Source: Eucommia ulmoides
Taxonomy: Eukaryota > Streptophyta > Magnoliopsida > Garryales > Eucommiaceae
NCBI GenBank assembly: GCA_016647705.1
Contig: CM028335.1
Coordinates: 10,988,905 to 11,052,904 of the forward strand
DNA length: 64,000 bases
Direction of reading: 5' to 3'
This document shows positions 12,219 through 24,194 of this stretch, piece after piece. Under the pieces are notes generated by a model. The model worked only from the letters and a program-made list of their open reading frames with translations. It was not told the origin of the DNA and ran no database searches. Both the position numbers and the translations under genes were made by a program. Numbering within the stretch: the stretch's first letter is position 1; each line of letters opens with the position of its first letter.

Positions 12219-12312
12219 TACACCGTGCGTGTGAGATCGCCGGAAGGGAGAAGGACGGAGAGGTAACGTGGCAGGCTAGGAATGTTTTTCACCACTTAAT
12301 CCATGCAATATA

Positions 12313-14994
12313 TGTCACATCCCGTCCCGAACACCCGTCATCCTGAGACTGGCGTGACTACAACAGGACATCTCTAAATTTTCACAAATAAACTAATAAA
12401 ATAAACTATACACACACTTAATAATACAAACATCTATTATGGGGGGACACGTCCGTCCCGAAATTTATGAACTGAAAATATTTATCCATGAACCTTTTAT
12501 AGGTTCGCCTTTAACAGCTTCTATCGATCGCCTATATACTCCATCATATAGCTCTACCTAGTGCCAGTAAGGGACCGACTCCCAGCTGTTGTACCTGTGA
12601 GTGTACTGCCTCCTTATTAAAATATTTTTAAAATAATAACACGTTCCAAATATCACCATAATTAAATATGGATCTAGCATAAGTATATAAGTAGTGATAT
12701 AGATAAGTTCCATCTAATATAAAATCATACCGATTACCATAATAAATAATAAATCATCCAATATGAGTAAAATGCCACATCTCAAACACACACCTTAAAC
12801 ACACATCTCAAACACACCATTCCACCACAACACACACACTGGCTAGCCATAGTGATCGTTTTAACCTCATGATCGGGAGTTGCAACAGTACCGTAACATC
12901 CGTAGGAATGCCTTCCTACGAAATATCCACACCCCTTTTTGGGGAAAAATATAATCCACACCCCTTACGGGGATAAACATCCATATCCCATGGGAAGAAT
13001 CCACACCCCTTACGGGGAGAACAACCATGGCATCGTCAAAATCAAATATAGCATCATCGAATCATAACTCCATAAATATACTTTACTCAACATCGTCAAA
13101 TCACCACGTCTATCTCTTTTCCTCAAAACCAACTTTTAAATCCAAAAATCATATTTCGCATTTCCTTTTAAAGAAAACGTCCGATTCTATCAAAACCACT
13201 TTTCCACCCCTTATTTTTTAGAAAACCCGGCATTTTAGAAAAATAAATATTTTCTATTTTATTTTAAAAACATCGTCTAATTTCACCAAATCCAACAAAA
13301 ATTCATTCTCCACTTCTTTTCGAAAACTATCGAAATCTTTCGAAAATCCAGTTTTACCAACTCACTCAAATCCTGCTTGATCCATATCATTTATAAATTC
13401 ATACAGTTTAAATAATCACATATTTCATCACATATATTCATAGAAAAATAGTTTGGCAAGAAGACAGTACACTCACCTAAGTATCCGTTTCCGTAGACTC
13501 GATAGTTTATTTTCTACCGGGACTCCGGTGCCTGCGAACCTAATAGTGACAGGGCCTAAATTAATATTTTGTATAAAAACCCCCAAACCACGCCATGCAA
13601 CCCTAATTCCCTTAATTCCTATTTCCCGCCTTTTCTTTTGGAATTTTATTATTAAATCAACATTGTTTCGTTCCGGTTTACTATATAAATTGTGTTCATA
13701 TTAATGGTCCCATTATTTATTATTTTCGTTTTTGACATTCCAGTGCTAATAATTAGTTTCATACCCACCCACGAGACAATTAAATTCATCAATTAAGAAA
13801 GCTCAGAATTCTACCTCTCTCGGATTTTTCGTCTGCCGCGAGATGGATTTTTGGATTCTACTGGGGGGGTTTGCGTAATTTCTGATTTTTCTCTTCTTTC
13901 CTTCCTTTTTTTTTTTTTTTTTTTTTCTTTCTTCTTTCTCTATTTCAGCTTCTGCTTCACGGTTCTGTTTCAGTTCAGCCGGCCTACTTCTCTTTCTCTC
14001 TCTCTACTATCGTCGATCGTCAGCCACTTCCCACCTTCAGCCGATCCTCACCGCCAGTTCTGCACAACGGCACCACCGATATTTCCGCAATCGAACTGTT
14101 ATACCCACCTGTTGGACACACACAACCCCCACACCCAACACACACCGTCACTGCCGGAGGAACACCCATGCGCCGAACAACAACACAAAACGCACACACA
14201 CACTCACAAGTCCCTAAACGGAACGAAACAGACCACCCCGCAATGATCACACCGTCTATCGTTTCCGTTTCTGCTCTGCTTCAGCTAGCACGGAATCACA
14301 CACCCACGCCGATGATCGCCTGAACACAGGACACACACACACGCAACGAACAGAGCACACACACCGCCACGTCGTCGACCGCCTCTACGTCACCATCGAT
14401 CACCTTCCTCACCGGCGACCCAGCACACCTCCTGACCGCCAGACCTCCTCTCTCTCTCTCTAGATTTCTGAGATCATGGTTCGTTCTTCCGTGGTGAAAT
14501 CGACGTGGTGTGCATGTGTATATATATGCATGAGAGTGGTGGTGTAGGCTTGATCAATCGTCCGCCATGTTGAACTCCTATCTTCTCGATCTCCCTGTCG
14601 GCCGGCTGCATCCCTCCAACACACCCACATGTATATATATATATATATTATTAAAAAAAAAATCTTTGTTTAAATTACACTTTCCCCCCTTCCATCTTCC
14701 ACTATGTTTTATTTTAATCTGATTCATTTTTTTTAAGTTTTTTCTTAAATTGCATTTCGACCCTTAAAATAATTTATTCTGGAATTTGACTACAATTTGT
14801 ACATCTCAAATTTAGAATAAGTTCCCAAATTTGCAATTTGACCCAATTATCATTTTATTTTATTTTTATTTATTATTATCATTATTATTTTACTTTTATT
14901 TTATTTTTTTATTTTTTTCCAATTTTTCCCCGAAATTTTCTAAATGCTCTCAATTGAAATTAAAATGACAGACGAGCTAAATAGAGGTCTTACA
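12313..14994 (+). mobile_element. Inner solo LTR (plus orientation), 2682 bp
   Basis: It starts TGTCACATCCCGTCCCG and ends GAGGTCTTACA. ATATA is present on both sides (12308-12312 and 14995-14999). It is the same family as the LTR it entered but in the opposite orientation, so the two arms form a large imperfect inverted repeat. Paired blocks include TGGCTAGCCATAGTGATCG at 12840 against its complement near 16600, and CACTCACCTAAG near 13470 against the sequence near 16295. The short frames inside it are not genes. Confidence 0.9.
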
Positions 14995-17205
14995 ATATAT
15001 ACATACTTGTGCATGTGCATTGATAAAAAAGCCTCTATCAAATTTGAAATTAGAAAAAATCTAGAGAGAGAGAGAGAGAGGACCGGAGCACGGGAGGGGT
15101 GATCGGACTTCCTTGAGTTGGTGTTCCTCCGGCAGGGTGGTCATGGCTATTGCTCGTATGCATGATCGTGGAGGTGTCTTCGTCAATTTCAGGGGAGAGC
15201 GAAAGGGGTTCGGTCGGTGGGGTGGTTTGTCGACAGCGTGACGGGTGCGTTCTTAGCATCGCCGGTGAGCGAACGTTGGGTTCGGTTGTTCAGCTTGTCT
15301 ACGATCTTTGATCTGGTGAGTACTTATACATATTTAATTGATCATTTTAGTAGGTATGTGCATGCATGTGTATGTGATCGGCGATAGGATCGTCGGTGGG
15401 TTTCGGCGATAGGATCGACGGAGTGTATGTGTTCTGATTCTTGTTTCATGCAGCATATGTATGTGTGTGTTGCTTTGACTGCATGCGTAAGTGATCGTCG
15501 CCACGGCGTGGCAGACGATGTGTGTCACCGCTACGGCGGTGCATGCTTGTAGGCGTCCTCTGTTTCGGTTCAATACGATAGAATGTGGGTATGTGAAAGT
15601 GTTGTTCAGATCGTCGTCCGTCGACCCTCGGCAATCGTGTGTACGGGCGTTTTGGTTCAGTGTTATGCCTGTGTGTGTGTTTTACTCAGTTCGGCTGGCA
15701 ACGGGTGTGTAGGACAGTGTATGTATGTGTGTAATATATTGATCAGTATGTGTATGGGTGTGTTGCTGAAAACTGCTATGGGTAGCCGGTGCGTCGCCGG
15801 CAAGAGGGCTGGTCGGTCGGTGGTGGTGTCGGCGGGCGGAGCACAAACAGAAAACAGAAACAGGAAAAAAAAAAAAAAAAAGGAAGAAGAAGGGAAAAAA
15901 AAAAAAAGAATTTGCACAAACCACCCCGATAAAAATTGAAAACCCATTTTGCGGCCCGTGAACGATTCGAAATGAGTAACATTTTCCGTTAAGTTTATTT
16001 CAGTTTATTGAATTGAATTCTAACATCAAAATTTTGGAATCAGAATAATAAATTGGGACCGTGTGTATTACTAAATTTTATGCAATTATTTTTAATGAAA
16101 TAAAAATTACCCGAAATAGTAATTTTCATCAGTAAAATGTGGGAAATGGAAAATTTTGAAACTTAGGGTCTGCATTGCATGATTTGATTATTTTGCATAA
16201 AATATTAATTTAGACCCTATCATTACTAGGTTCGCAAACGCCAACATCCTGGTAGGCTTTGGACGGTGCTGTTATTGTAGCACAAGAAGCGAGGTGAGTT
16301 TACTGTCTTCTTGTCAAACTATTTTCTATATATATATATATGATGACATATGTGTTTGCTTACACTGTACGATTTCATAAATGATATGGATCAAGCAGGT
16401 TTTTGGAATTGTGTTGGTTTCTAAAAGAAGGCTTAAAAATAATGTTCGTTAGATATGAGTGGATTATATTTCTCCCCGTAAGGGGTGTGGATTATATTTC
16501 TCCTCAAACGGGGTGTGGATATTTCGTAGGAAGGCATTCTTATGAATGTTATGGTACTGTTGCAACTCTCGATCGTGAGGTTAAAACGATCACTATGGCT
16601 AGCCAATGTGTGTTGTGGTGGAGTAGTGGTTTGAGATGTGATGTTTATTTATACTGGGTGATTTATTATTTATTGTGGTGATCGATATGATATTTATACT
16701 AGATGGTTTTGAAATGGAACTTATATATATTGCTTTATTTTCACTACATAAATTATTAAGACTTTTACAAGTTATGTGACATCTATATACTTATACTTGA
16801 TCTATATTTAAATGATGTATTATTTAGAATGTATTATTATATAAAAATATTTTTATTAAGAAGGCAGTACACTCGCAGGTGAAATAGTTAGGAGTCTATT
16901 CCCTACTGGCACTAGGTAGAGTCCGGCAATGGTATAGCAAGGGAGTATTTTGGGAAGTGCTGCCTGAGGCGAACCTAGGAGATGTTCGTTGTTGTTTTTA
17001 TCTTTTTTTTTTTTTTTTGTTATTAAGAATTCAGGGACAGGTGTGTCCCTAGTTAGAGAAAATGTTTATAGCCTGATTTTGGTGATTGTATAATTATGAT
17101 TGTCTACTGTCGCTTTCTAGTTGGTTTGTCCCTCAGAGGATGTCGTGTAGATGTCACACCGGCCCCATAGGTGACGGGTGTCCAGGGTGAGGGGGTGACA
17201 TGATC

Positions 17206-17578
17206 GCTGGCATTTCTCTAGGTAGCCCGTTCTCCTTGTGATGGTGGTTCTAGAGATTTTGGGAATTCCGCTTCTTCTCCCAAACCGTTGCTAACAAGGG
17301 GCAATTGTGTGTTGTTGGCGATCTACTACGCCATCCATATGATTACGTCTGTCATTTGTGATATCTTCCCCGTTAGAGCATCAATCCATGAATTTTTGGT
17401 TTGTACCTCTAGCGGAAGATCAACATGAACTTCTTTTCACAGTTCTACAGGAACTTCAGCACTGACTGGTGGCAGAACGTCATTGCTTTGGCTCATACTT
17501 TCTCCTTTTGCTCATAATTACCTCATCGTTATGACGATAAGCTTTTTGTTCAATCTTTCCCCAGATGGCGTCAAATGA
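17206..17578 (-). mobile_element. Leader and 5' gag portion of the Tat-like element
   Basis: This lies between the solo-LTR target duplication and the right LTR. It includes the primer-binding-site-like sequence next to the LTR (about 17562-17578). On the minus strand the sequence towards 17206 is Glu/Pro-rich gag-like. It continues the unit seen at 10.8-11.8 kb and is broken. Confidence 0.55.
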
Positions 17579-18126
17579 TGTTGCCAAAAATCTCTAACTT
17601 GTGCGAAAGATCTACCACATGCCAAAGACCTTTACAACCTGAAACTATAACTTGTAAAATCAAATAGCTCAAACGTACATTGGTATGGTGTTGGAAAAAG
17701 CCTCTGGCGTGAGAATAAGTTAGTCTATTTTTTAGTGAGAGATCAAGTACTTGAGGGTTAAAATAACATGTCGATATCTTCTCTTTATATAGACTTCTCA
17801 AGATGTGCCGTTTTATTGGTGAGGTCACCCCCTCCATGATCCTATCCTATTTGTATGGGATCTAATGGTGATCTCGCTCCTATTTGCATGGGATCAAATG
17901 GTTTATTTGTGGCGATTCTCCTCATGCGTAGGGGTCATGGGATTTTTGGGCTTACCGTTAATTGGCCTTCTATTGTGGAATTTATTTCTTCTTGATTGGG
18001 CCTCTTCAAAGGGCCTTCTTCTATTCATGTATTGGGCCGCTTATTATGAGTTGACCTCATTCTCGATGAGTTGGTGTGTTCAGCTCGGAATATTCACTGG
18101 ATTATTTTTTCTGGGTCGAATTATTA
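17579..18126 (-). repeat. 5' LTR of the 7.1-18.1 kb gypsy element
   Basis: About 548 bases, a direct repeat of 7080-7625. The internal side carries the primer-binding-site-like motif, which defines it as the 5' LTR of a minus-strand element. Confidence 0.8.
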
Positions 18127-18338
18127 ACTCGATCCAAGCCATCAAGGCTTTTCAAACCTCAATTAATTGTAGGCGAGAATTTCTTTCGTATCAAGTGCAA
18201 CAATTGAAAGAATGAGGAGACAGAAGGACCTCAAGTGATTTGATTACCTGCATCAAGTTAAATAGGAGAGCTAAATAAATAGAAGGGGGTTCACAACCAA
18301 ATGAAAAATTAATTCGTTTAAGAATATAAAATTAATTG
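18127..18338. other. Short spacer between elements
   Basis: About 210 bases. It holds the tail of a plus-strand frame that is mostly LTR (17865-18215), which I do not consider a gene. Confidence 0.5.
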
Positions 18339-20488
18339 TGTTGGCCCAGTGGAATATCCAAGAAGGGGGTGAATTGGGTAATAAAAAATTCTCAGAATAA
18401 AAACTTCAATAAATCAAATAATTAATTTTATTCCTAAATTAATTATTATTTTTATATCACAGCAGAATAAATTAATCAACTAGGTGCACAGACAAATAAC
18501 AAAAATAAACAAATTAATAATGCAGTACACCAAGATATATCCTAGTTCACCAAGCTACTCTTGGCTAGTCCAGTCCTCCGAGACCCACGAAAATTCGCAT
18601 CCACTAATACTCAAGATTCCTTTAAAGGTAGGAACCAAATCCTCACACTGATTCTTTTACAGGCTCATAATCAACCTTTACAAAAAAAAAATCCCAGGCT
18701 AAAGAATAACTTTTACTTTTTACAGACTCAAGAAAAACCTATCTTTCCACAAGCTAAAGACTAACCTAATTCTTTTTATACCTTAGGCTCAAAAATCAAA
18801 ACCTCACAAAACACTCCAACTATCATTTTTCCAGGTACGGATGGAACCTTTACAAAATCACTCACAACGCAATTCTATCCAGTAAGAATTACTACCTCAA
18901 TCTCTTTACAAGAAAAGACTGAAACCTAGCTACCCTTGATTAAATACCCCAAATAATATTTAACCTGTCACACTGCTCACCAATACAAAATGATAAGTAG
19001 GAAAGTCTCACTGAGAGTTTCTACTACCCTAGATAAATAATAACTCAATTAATATCCCAAGTCTAATGATAGAAAAATGTGAGATTGAAAAATATGATTT
19101 TAACAAGATATGGGTAGCAAATTTGAGCACGTAATCAGATTCAAGAAATTGTTTGTAAAAATATTTTCTTCAAAAATCAGAAACAATTTCTAAGATCAAT
19201 TTCCAATAATAAACAAGTAATGCACAATAAAAATTAATTGGAAAGATCTCACCCAGAATCCATAGAATAATTAGATAAAGTAATGTAACTTCAGATCCGG
19301 TAGCAGCAAAGATTAACAGCAGTTGATCTTCAAGATCGTCTCTCAGAAAAGCTCACAATATTTCAGAAAGATAACTCTTATAAATGCTCACAAATGATAT
19401 GATATGATCTTTCTCTTGTTTACTGCTTAATGATATATGAAATTCGCAGGTCAATATATAGGAGTATGAAATCAGACTTCTAACGACTAGTTTACATGTG
19501 TCAAGACAATTAATAGCATATATAGACCCCTTATATCATAATGGTTTCATTTAGGTTCAATTTTACTTAAAAACAACTTTCAAATCTTTCAATTAAACCT
19601 CCAAAGTATTTCTCAATCTCAATTAATAAGAATGCAATCTATTTCAAGTACTAAATTGAGAAACATTAATATTTAATGTACCAAATCAATAGGATTTAAT
19701 TAGTAAGTGAACCATATCTTAAATATAGGTAATATCCCTAAAATCTCTCTTAAATCCCAATAAAAAACGGTTATTTTTTTATATAATTTCAGATAGAACA
19801 GAATCTTGAAACAGCGCCTCATGTCGACTGCCCAGTCAACTGCTAAATTCAGGTTGTAACCAATGAAGCTCATCGGTTGACCTGTCAGTCGACTGCTTGG
19901 TTCAGAGAGTTTGTCTTGCTTTCACCGGTCGACCTATCGGTCGACTTGTAGTTTCAAAGAGTTCAACTTCCTTGGTTGGTCGACCTGTCGGTCGACTTAG
20001 AGATACAGGATCTTTCAGCTTCCTTGTCCGGTCGACTCACCAATCGACTGTCATCTTCTAGATCTCTTCTCAGAATATGTTTTTAACGTATTGTCTTTTA
20101 TGTTTTCGCCCTTTTAATCATTTATTCTTTAAAATTAACTCCACTAATATTCTTGTATTTCATTTTAGTCAATCAAAAATATTTCTTTTCAAACCACATA
20201 TAAGAGCAAATAATTTCACTTAATCAAATTACACATAATTAATAAAATACATTTTGTGTCATATGTGTGTTCCTAAATGAGATATTAAGAGTTAAAATTT
20301 ACTTGAGTTGTTTTCCCTAATTTCTTCAAATACTTAATTCTTCAATATCTTCAACTTCATGGTTTAGCATCCATTTAATTTGCATCATCTTCATCACTGG
20401 AACTTTAAATAACTGAAACATTCAATTAAAACATTAGTTTCACTAAAATATCAATACTTAATTGTTCATCAAAATCTTAGGATCAACA
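18339..20488 (+). mobile_element. Solo LTR, Ty1/copia (SIRE/Maximus-like) type, 2150 bp
   Basis: It starts TGTTGGCCCAGTGG and ends GGATCAACA, with AATTG on both sides (18334-18338 and 20489-20493), a perfect 5-bp target duplication. The start followed by GGGGGTGAATTGGG and the internal GTCGAC repeats resemble long LTRs of plant SIRE/Maximus copia elements, a class assigned from memory. A second copy with the same ends lies at 31634-33682. No gag or pol is attached. Confidence 0.85.
19820..20052. repeat. GTCGAC-rich subrepeats in the LTR
   Basis: Short repeats of the form CGGTCGACCTGTCGGTCGAC recur here (for example 19927-19995), separated by TTCAGAGAGTT-like spacers. The copy at 33090-33260 has the same kind of block. 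Confidence 0.8.
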
Positions 20489-20513
20489 AATTGCATTAAA
20501 GATTCACTAACCA

Positions 20514-20691
20514 ACAAAGTGTAATTCAAGTAACAAGGTACACTTGAGTTAAAGCACTTGAAGGACCTCTACAAGGTCAGGGGTTCGAGCCTGCGAAGAC
20601 ACACTTGTTGAGACGGACAGTTGCGTACCCCAAACAAGTTAGTCTATCACCCTATGTAGGTAGGGGAACACTCGTGGGTATACAAAAAAAA
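20514..20691 (+). mobile_element. Probable tRNA-derived SINE
   Basis: It has a polymerase III B-box-like sequence (GGTTCGAGCCT at about 20582), a conserved-looking body and a 3' A tract after GGGTATAC. Flanks ATTCACTAA (about 20503) and ATCCACTAA (about 20691) look like a diverged target duplication. The A box is weak, so a degraded tRNA-like sequence cannot be excluded, but the cloverleaf of a functional tRNA is not apparent. Confidence 0.5.
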
Positions 20692-20699
20692 AATCCACT

Positions 20700-22060
20700 A
20701 AATCAAGGGTGAATGTGTATTTAAAACTCAACCGGATATATATATATAAAGATCCACAACTCCTATTTTAAAACAAAACACTTTTTCACACCCACACAAT
20801 TAAAACTTATTCAAAACTCTTATTTTAAAAAAAAAAATTATGCATGACCTCCTATTAATATATAAAAAGAGAATTATGCATGAACTCCTATTAATATATA
20901 AATTGGACAAGTGAAATTTTTGGTATAAAAGACGAATAATTTTAGAATGATGATTATTTTGGTACTTTTAAACAACTTAATTTTATAGTCCTTAGAAATA
21001 TGTTTTTCTTTAAGACATATGAAAAAAGAAAAAAAAAAAAGAGGCTATTTTTAATCCAAAACTTTAAAATATACAACACAATACTTAATTTCACTGACTC
21101 TTTACCGTTACTTTATATGAAAATTAAGGGTCTATCACAATTAAATAAATAAATAAATAACGGATTTACTTCATAAAAAAATAAAAATATATATGAATGA
21201 AAACTCAATGACCCACATGGCATATGCTGAAAACTAGTATAATATTTAATACTAATACTTAGGGAATAATATTTTAATGAACTTATAAAATATTTCTTTC
21301 AAATTTTTTGGTGTATTTTTACATATTTCATTTTTATATTTTTATATCAAATAATGAGTATCTCTTCACAATTTTGTTTTTTTTTTTTTTTTTTTTAGTT
21401 AATTTTTTTTTTTAATTAATGTATAAATATATGATTAATTTTCTTTGTCCATATTTTAAATTATTTTAAAAAAAATTATCGGAATTTTAAAAATATTTTC
21501 ACCCAAAAAAAAAAGTGGATGCGATATGAATTAATTAAATTAGAATTTGTAGATTTTTAAAAAGTGATAAAATTAATCCTAATTTATGGTTATTTATTTG
21601 TTAGTTTACAGATATATTATTTTAGTTTTATGATTATTTATATAATTTTTAATAGTATATTTATATTCGGCATTTATATAACGTCATCACCTATTAATAT
21701 ATACCCGTTTTGGGATATTACTATCATAATAATCAAATGATATCTATATGTTTTATATTGAATTTGTTATAATATTTTTTGTTTTAAATTGTGTAATATG
21801 CGGGTCCAAGATTAATATATATAGAAATTCGAGCAAGTTGGGATATTTTTGGGAGTGCCCACACGCTCCAACAAAACTAGTGAATCTTCCTAATAAATTT
21901 CATTTCAGCATGGCCCATACTTTTGGGGGCTATAACAATTATTTTCAATTAATTTTTTTTTATCCTCAAATATTATCAAAATCCTTTTAAATCGTCATCA
22001 TGGGTGCAATTTTAGCAATAATTTCTAGGCTAAAAGCATGAACAAGATTTAATGCTCTTC
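20700..22060. other. AT-rich upstream region of the thaumatin-like gene
   Basis: Very AT-rich sequence with homopolymer runs. I see no gene or bounded repeat. The frame at 21748-21990 is AT-rich and without recognisable features. Confidence 0.5.
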
Positions 22061-22067
22061 ACTATGC

Positions 22068-22076
22068 TATATAAAT
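22068..22076 (+). promoter_or_regulatory. TATA box of the thaumatin-like gene
   Basis: TATATAAAT lies 77 bases before the start codon, a normal distance for a plant gene with a short leader of about 50 bases. Confidence 0.7.
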
Positions 22077-22152
22077 CCTCCCTTCTCAACTCTAATTAAT
22101 CAAATTAAGCAAAGAAGACAACTTCCAGGGTTAAAATCAAGACTAATTGGTG

Positions 22153-23540
22153 ATGGCAACTCAAGTTTTGTTCTTGTTCTCCCTTTTCTTATGTGGTAAT
22201 TACTTCAATTCAAACTTCTAAAATTTTCCAAATTCTATTTGGACTGTTCTGATTTTTTTGGGGAGAAATTATTAGTGACACTTTGTTTTGAGATAAATGT
22301 TACAGTAATTTCATGTTTTTGAAGAAATTTCACGAGGACCCATTAATTTTTTTTTATCAAAGTCAACTTTCCAATTTCATGTCTTTGAAGAAATTTCACG
22401 GACACCCATTACCTTCTTTTTTTTATCAGAGTCAATTTTCTAAATTAGAGTTGACCGATCAATACAAACATTTAAATTTAAATTTTATCTTTACAATATA
22501 AAATTCAATTTTAAAATTACTAAATTATCCTTAATTACCCTTTATCTTACGTGTAAAATGACAAACTTATTGTTAAGGTGTGTAAGAGAGAAAAAAAAAT
22601 TATATATGAAGATAAAATGGTAATCATTTTTATTTTTTTTTAAAAAAATAAGAACAAATAAATAATTAATTATTATTTTTCTCCAACAAGATTTCCATGA
22701 TATTTCAAAAAAATATATATATATTAATTATCGTAATAATCATTTATACACGGTGTCGTTAATAGTTTCCCTTATAACATAAATGCATTAATTTAAATGA
22801 CAATATTTTTTGAATTTTTTTTTTTAAATGACACTATTTTTTATATATATAATTCTACTACAGGGGTACAATCTGCTACGTTCACAATTTCGAACAACTG
22901 TCCCTACACAATATGGCCGGCGACATTAACAGGTGGCGGCGCGGCCCAATCCATCACTACCGGCTTCGCTTTAGCTCCTAAAGCGTCGCTTCCCGTCAAC
23001 ATCCCCTCTCCTTGGTCCGGCCGCATTTGGGCCCGTTCCTTCTGCTCCAACTCCGGCGGCCGTTTTACCTGCCGCAGCGCCGACTGCGGATCCGGACAAG
23101 TGACCTGCAACGGCGCCGGCGCTATTCCGCCGGCGACACTTGTGGAATTCACCCTGGCGGAAAACGGCGGCCAAGACTTCTACGACGTGAGCCTCGTGGA
23201 TGGCTTCAACCTTCCCGTCAGGGTGGTGCCGGAGGGGGGCTCCGGAGGATGCGCCACCACGGCGTGCCCCATGGACGTGAACGCGATTTGTCCGCCGGAG
23301 CTGTCGATAAAGAACACCGACGGCGGTACGATCGGTTGCAAGAGCGCATGTCTGGCGTTTAACCAGCCGCAGTACTGCTGCACCGGCGCGAATGGGTCGC
23401 CGGATACTTGCCCGCCGACGAATTACTCGAGGTTCTTCAAGAGTCGGTGCCCTCAGGCCTATAGCTATGCCTATGATGACAAAACTAGCACTTTCACATG
23501 CAGCGGTGGGGCCAATTATCATGTTACTTTCTGTCCATGA
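22153..23540 (+). CDS. Thaumatin-like (PR-5 family) protein, two exons
   Basis: Exon 1 is 22153-22195 and exon 2 is 22864-23540, joined across a 668-base GT..AG intron in phase 1, giving 239 residues. Residues 1-19 (MATQVLFLFSLFLCGVQSA) are a hydrophobic signal peptide, so the protein is probably secreted or vacuolar. The mature part has 16 cysteines, as in typical large thaumatin-like proteins with eight disulfides. The family signature near GRFTCRSADCGSGQVTC is present with Ser where Thr is usual. The acidic-cleft residues are visible (Arg in IWARSFC, Glu in TLVEF, two Asp in GQDFYDVSLVDGF, Asp in AYDDKTS). Members bind or act on beta-glucans and are often induced by pathogens or stress; that role is inferred from the family. 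The start codon is chosen for the signal peptide and TATA spacing. Exon 2 is much more GC-rich than its surroundings. Confidence 0.93.
22196..22863 (+). other. Intron of the thaumatin-like gene, containing repeat sequence
   Basis: It runs GTAATT..CTACAG. It includes a repeat copy (about 22258-22600) whose inverted partner lies downstream of the gene, and inside that two direct repeats of about 67 bases starting with TTTCATG at about 22309 and 22376. Confidence 0.85.
22258..22600 (+). repeat. Left arm of an inverted repeat flanking the thaumatin exon 2
   Basis: GAGAAATTATTAGTGACAC and ACCCTTTATCTTACGTGTAAA at the two ends of this stretch match, in reverse complement and in order, the sequence 24195-24478. 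Matching continues through the middle (for example TTTTAAAATTACTAAATTA). It is probably a small DNA transposon family. Confidence 0.75.
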
Positions 23541-23603
23541 GATATAGATATTGAAAGATTATCTAAAAATGTAAGATTTTATAAGTTTCTTAATTTGAGT
23601 GTT

Positions 23604-23609
23604 AATAAA
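23604..23609 (+). terminator. Candidate polyadenylation signal of the thaumatin-like gene
   Basis: AATAAA lies 64 bases after the stop codon. Confidence 0.5.
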
Positions 23610-23699
23610 AAATTTACCCATTCAATTAGTTTGATTAGTCGTTGCTTATACTAAAATTGTTAGTTAAATTAGGAAAAATTAATCTAGGGGCGCTTAGCT

Positions 23700-24194
23700 A
23701 AAAGTAATGATCAATTAGCTATTTGTCTTTCTCTTTTGAGGAAAAAAAAAACTATTTTACCCTTATTATAATTAAGTTTTTTTTTCTCTTTTTCCTATTT
23801 TTTTCTTTATTTTTTTCTTTTTTATTTATTTTACTCTCTCTCTCTCTCTCTCAAACACGATTGAGCTACCACGACCACATCTGCCACCTCCAACCACCTT
23901 CTTCTTCTTCTTCTTCTTCTTCTTTTCCTGTTCCTCCTCTTCTACCTCTCTCTCCAAAACCCATCAGATCTGCACCAGATTCGATTTTAGAGAGAGATGA
24001 AGAGGAGGTGGAAAAGGAGGAGAAGAAGAAGAAGAAAAAGAATAGGGTGGCCGGAGGTGGTGGTGGCGGTAGCGCTGCAAATTTATAGGCATAGTAGTGG
24101 CAACGATGGTGGCTTGGGGGATTTGAGAGAGAAAGAAAGAGAATAAAAAAAGGAAACATAAAAGGGGGGGAAAAAAAAACGAAAAGAACAAAGA
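23700..24194 (-). repeat. Low-complexity body, probably part of the right-arm repeat
   Basis: It holds CT-rich, (CTT)n (23899-23925) and purine-rich tracts next to the inverted-repeat arm. The reading frames over it on both strands are homopolymer artefacts. Confidence 0.4.

Larger units (their letters stand above)
11833..17200 (-). mobile_element. Solo LTR (minus orientation) containing a nested solo LTR of the same family
   Basis: On the minus strand this LTR starts TGTCACCCCC at 17200 and ends at 11833, where the plus strand reads TGTAAAACC (compare GGGTCTTACA at the end of the other copies). TGATC flanks it on both sides (11828-11832 and 17201-17205), a perfect 5-bp target duplication. 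Without the inner insertion and its duplicated ATATA it is about 2681 bases, almost the length of the inner copy. It sits in the gag of the 7.1-18.1 kb gypsy element. No internal retrotransposon genes are present, so it is a solo LTR left by recombination between LTRs. Confidence 0.9.
7080..18126 (-). mobile_element. Tat-like Ty3/gypsy element with two LTRs, lacking pol, and carrying nested solo LTRs
   Basis: Two directly repeated LTRs (7080-7625 and 17579-18126) begin TGTTGCCAAAAATC and stay alignable to their ends. A primer-binding-site-like sequence (minus strand TTTGACGCCATCTGGGG) lies just inside the right LTR, so the element reads on the minus strand. Gag remnants lie at 10.8-11.8 kb and continue beyond the nested insertion at 17.2-17.5 kb. 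A long plus-strand coding remnant at 7.8-10.6 kb is antisense to the element. I see no protease, reverse transcriptase or integrase, so it is non-autonomous. Flanks ACTGA and ACTCG are a possible diverged target duplication. The coding parts are broken in many places and the LTRs differ clearly, so it is old. Confidence 0.75.

Noticed and set aside
17865-18215. 116-residue hydrophobic plus-strand frame
   Set aside because: It is mostly LTR sequence (5' LTR of the Tat-like gypsy element). The same region in the other LTR is not open.
20560-20640. Possible tRNA gene
   Set aside because: Only the B-box-like GGTTCGAGCCT is convincing. No cloverleaf could be folded by eye, and the 3' A tract points to a SINE.
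22904-23522. Minus-strand frames (up to 183 residues) opposite the thaumatin exon
   Set aside because: Shadows of the GC-rich thaumatin-like coding exon.
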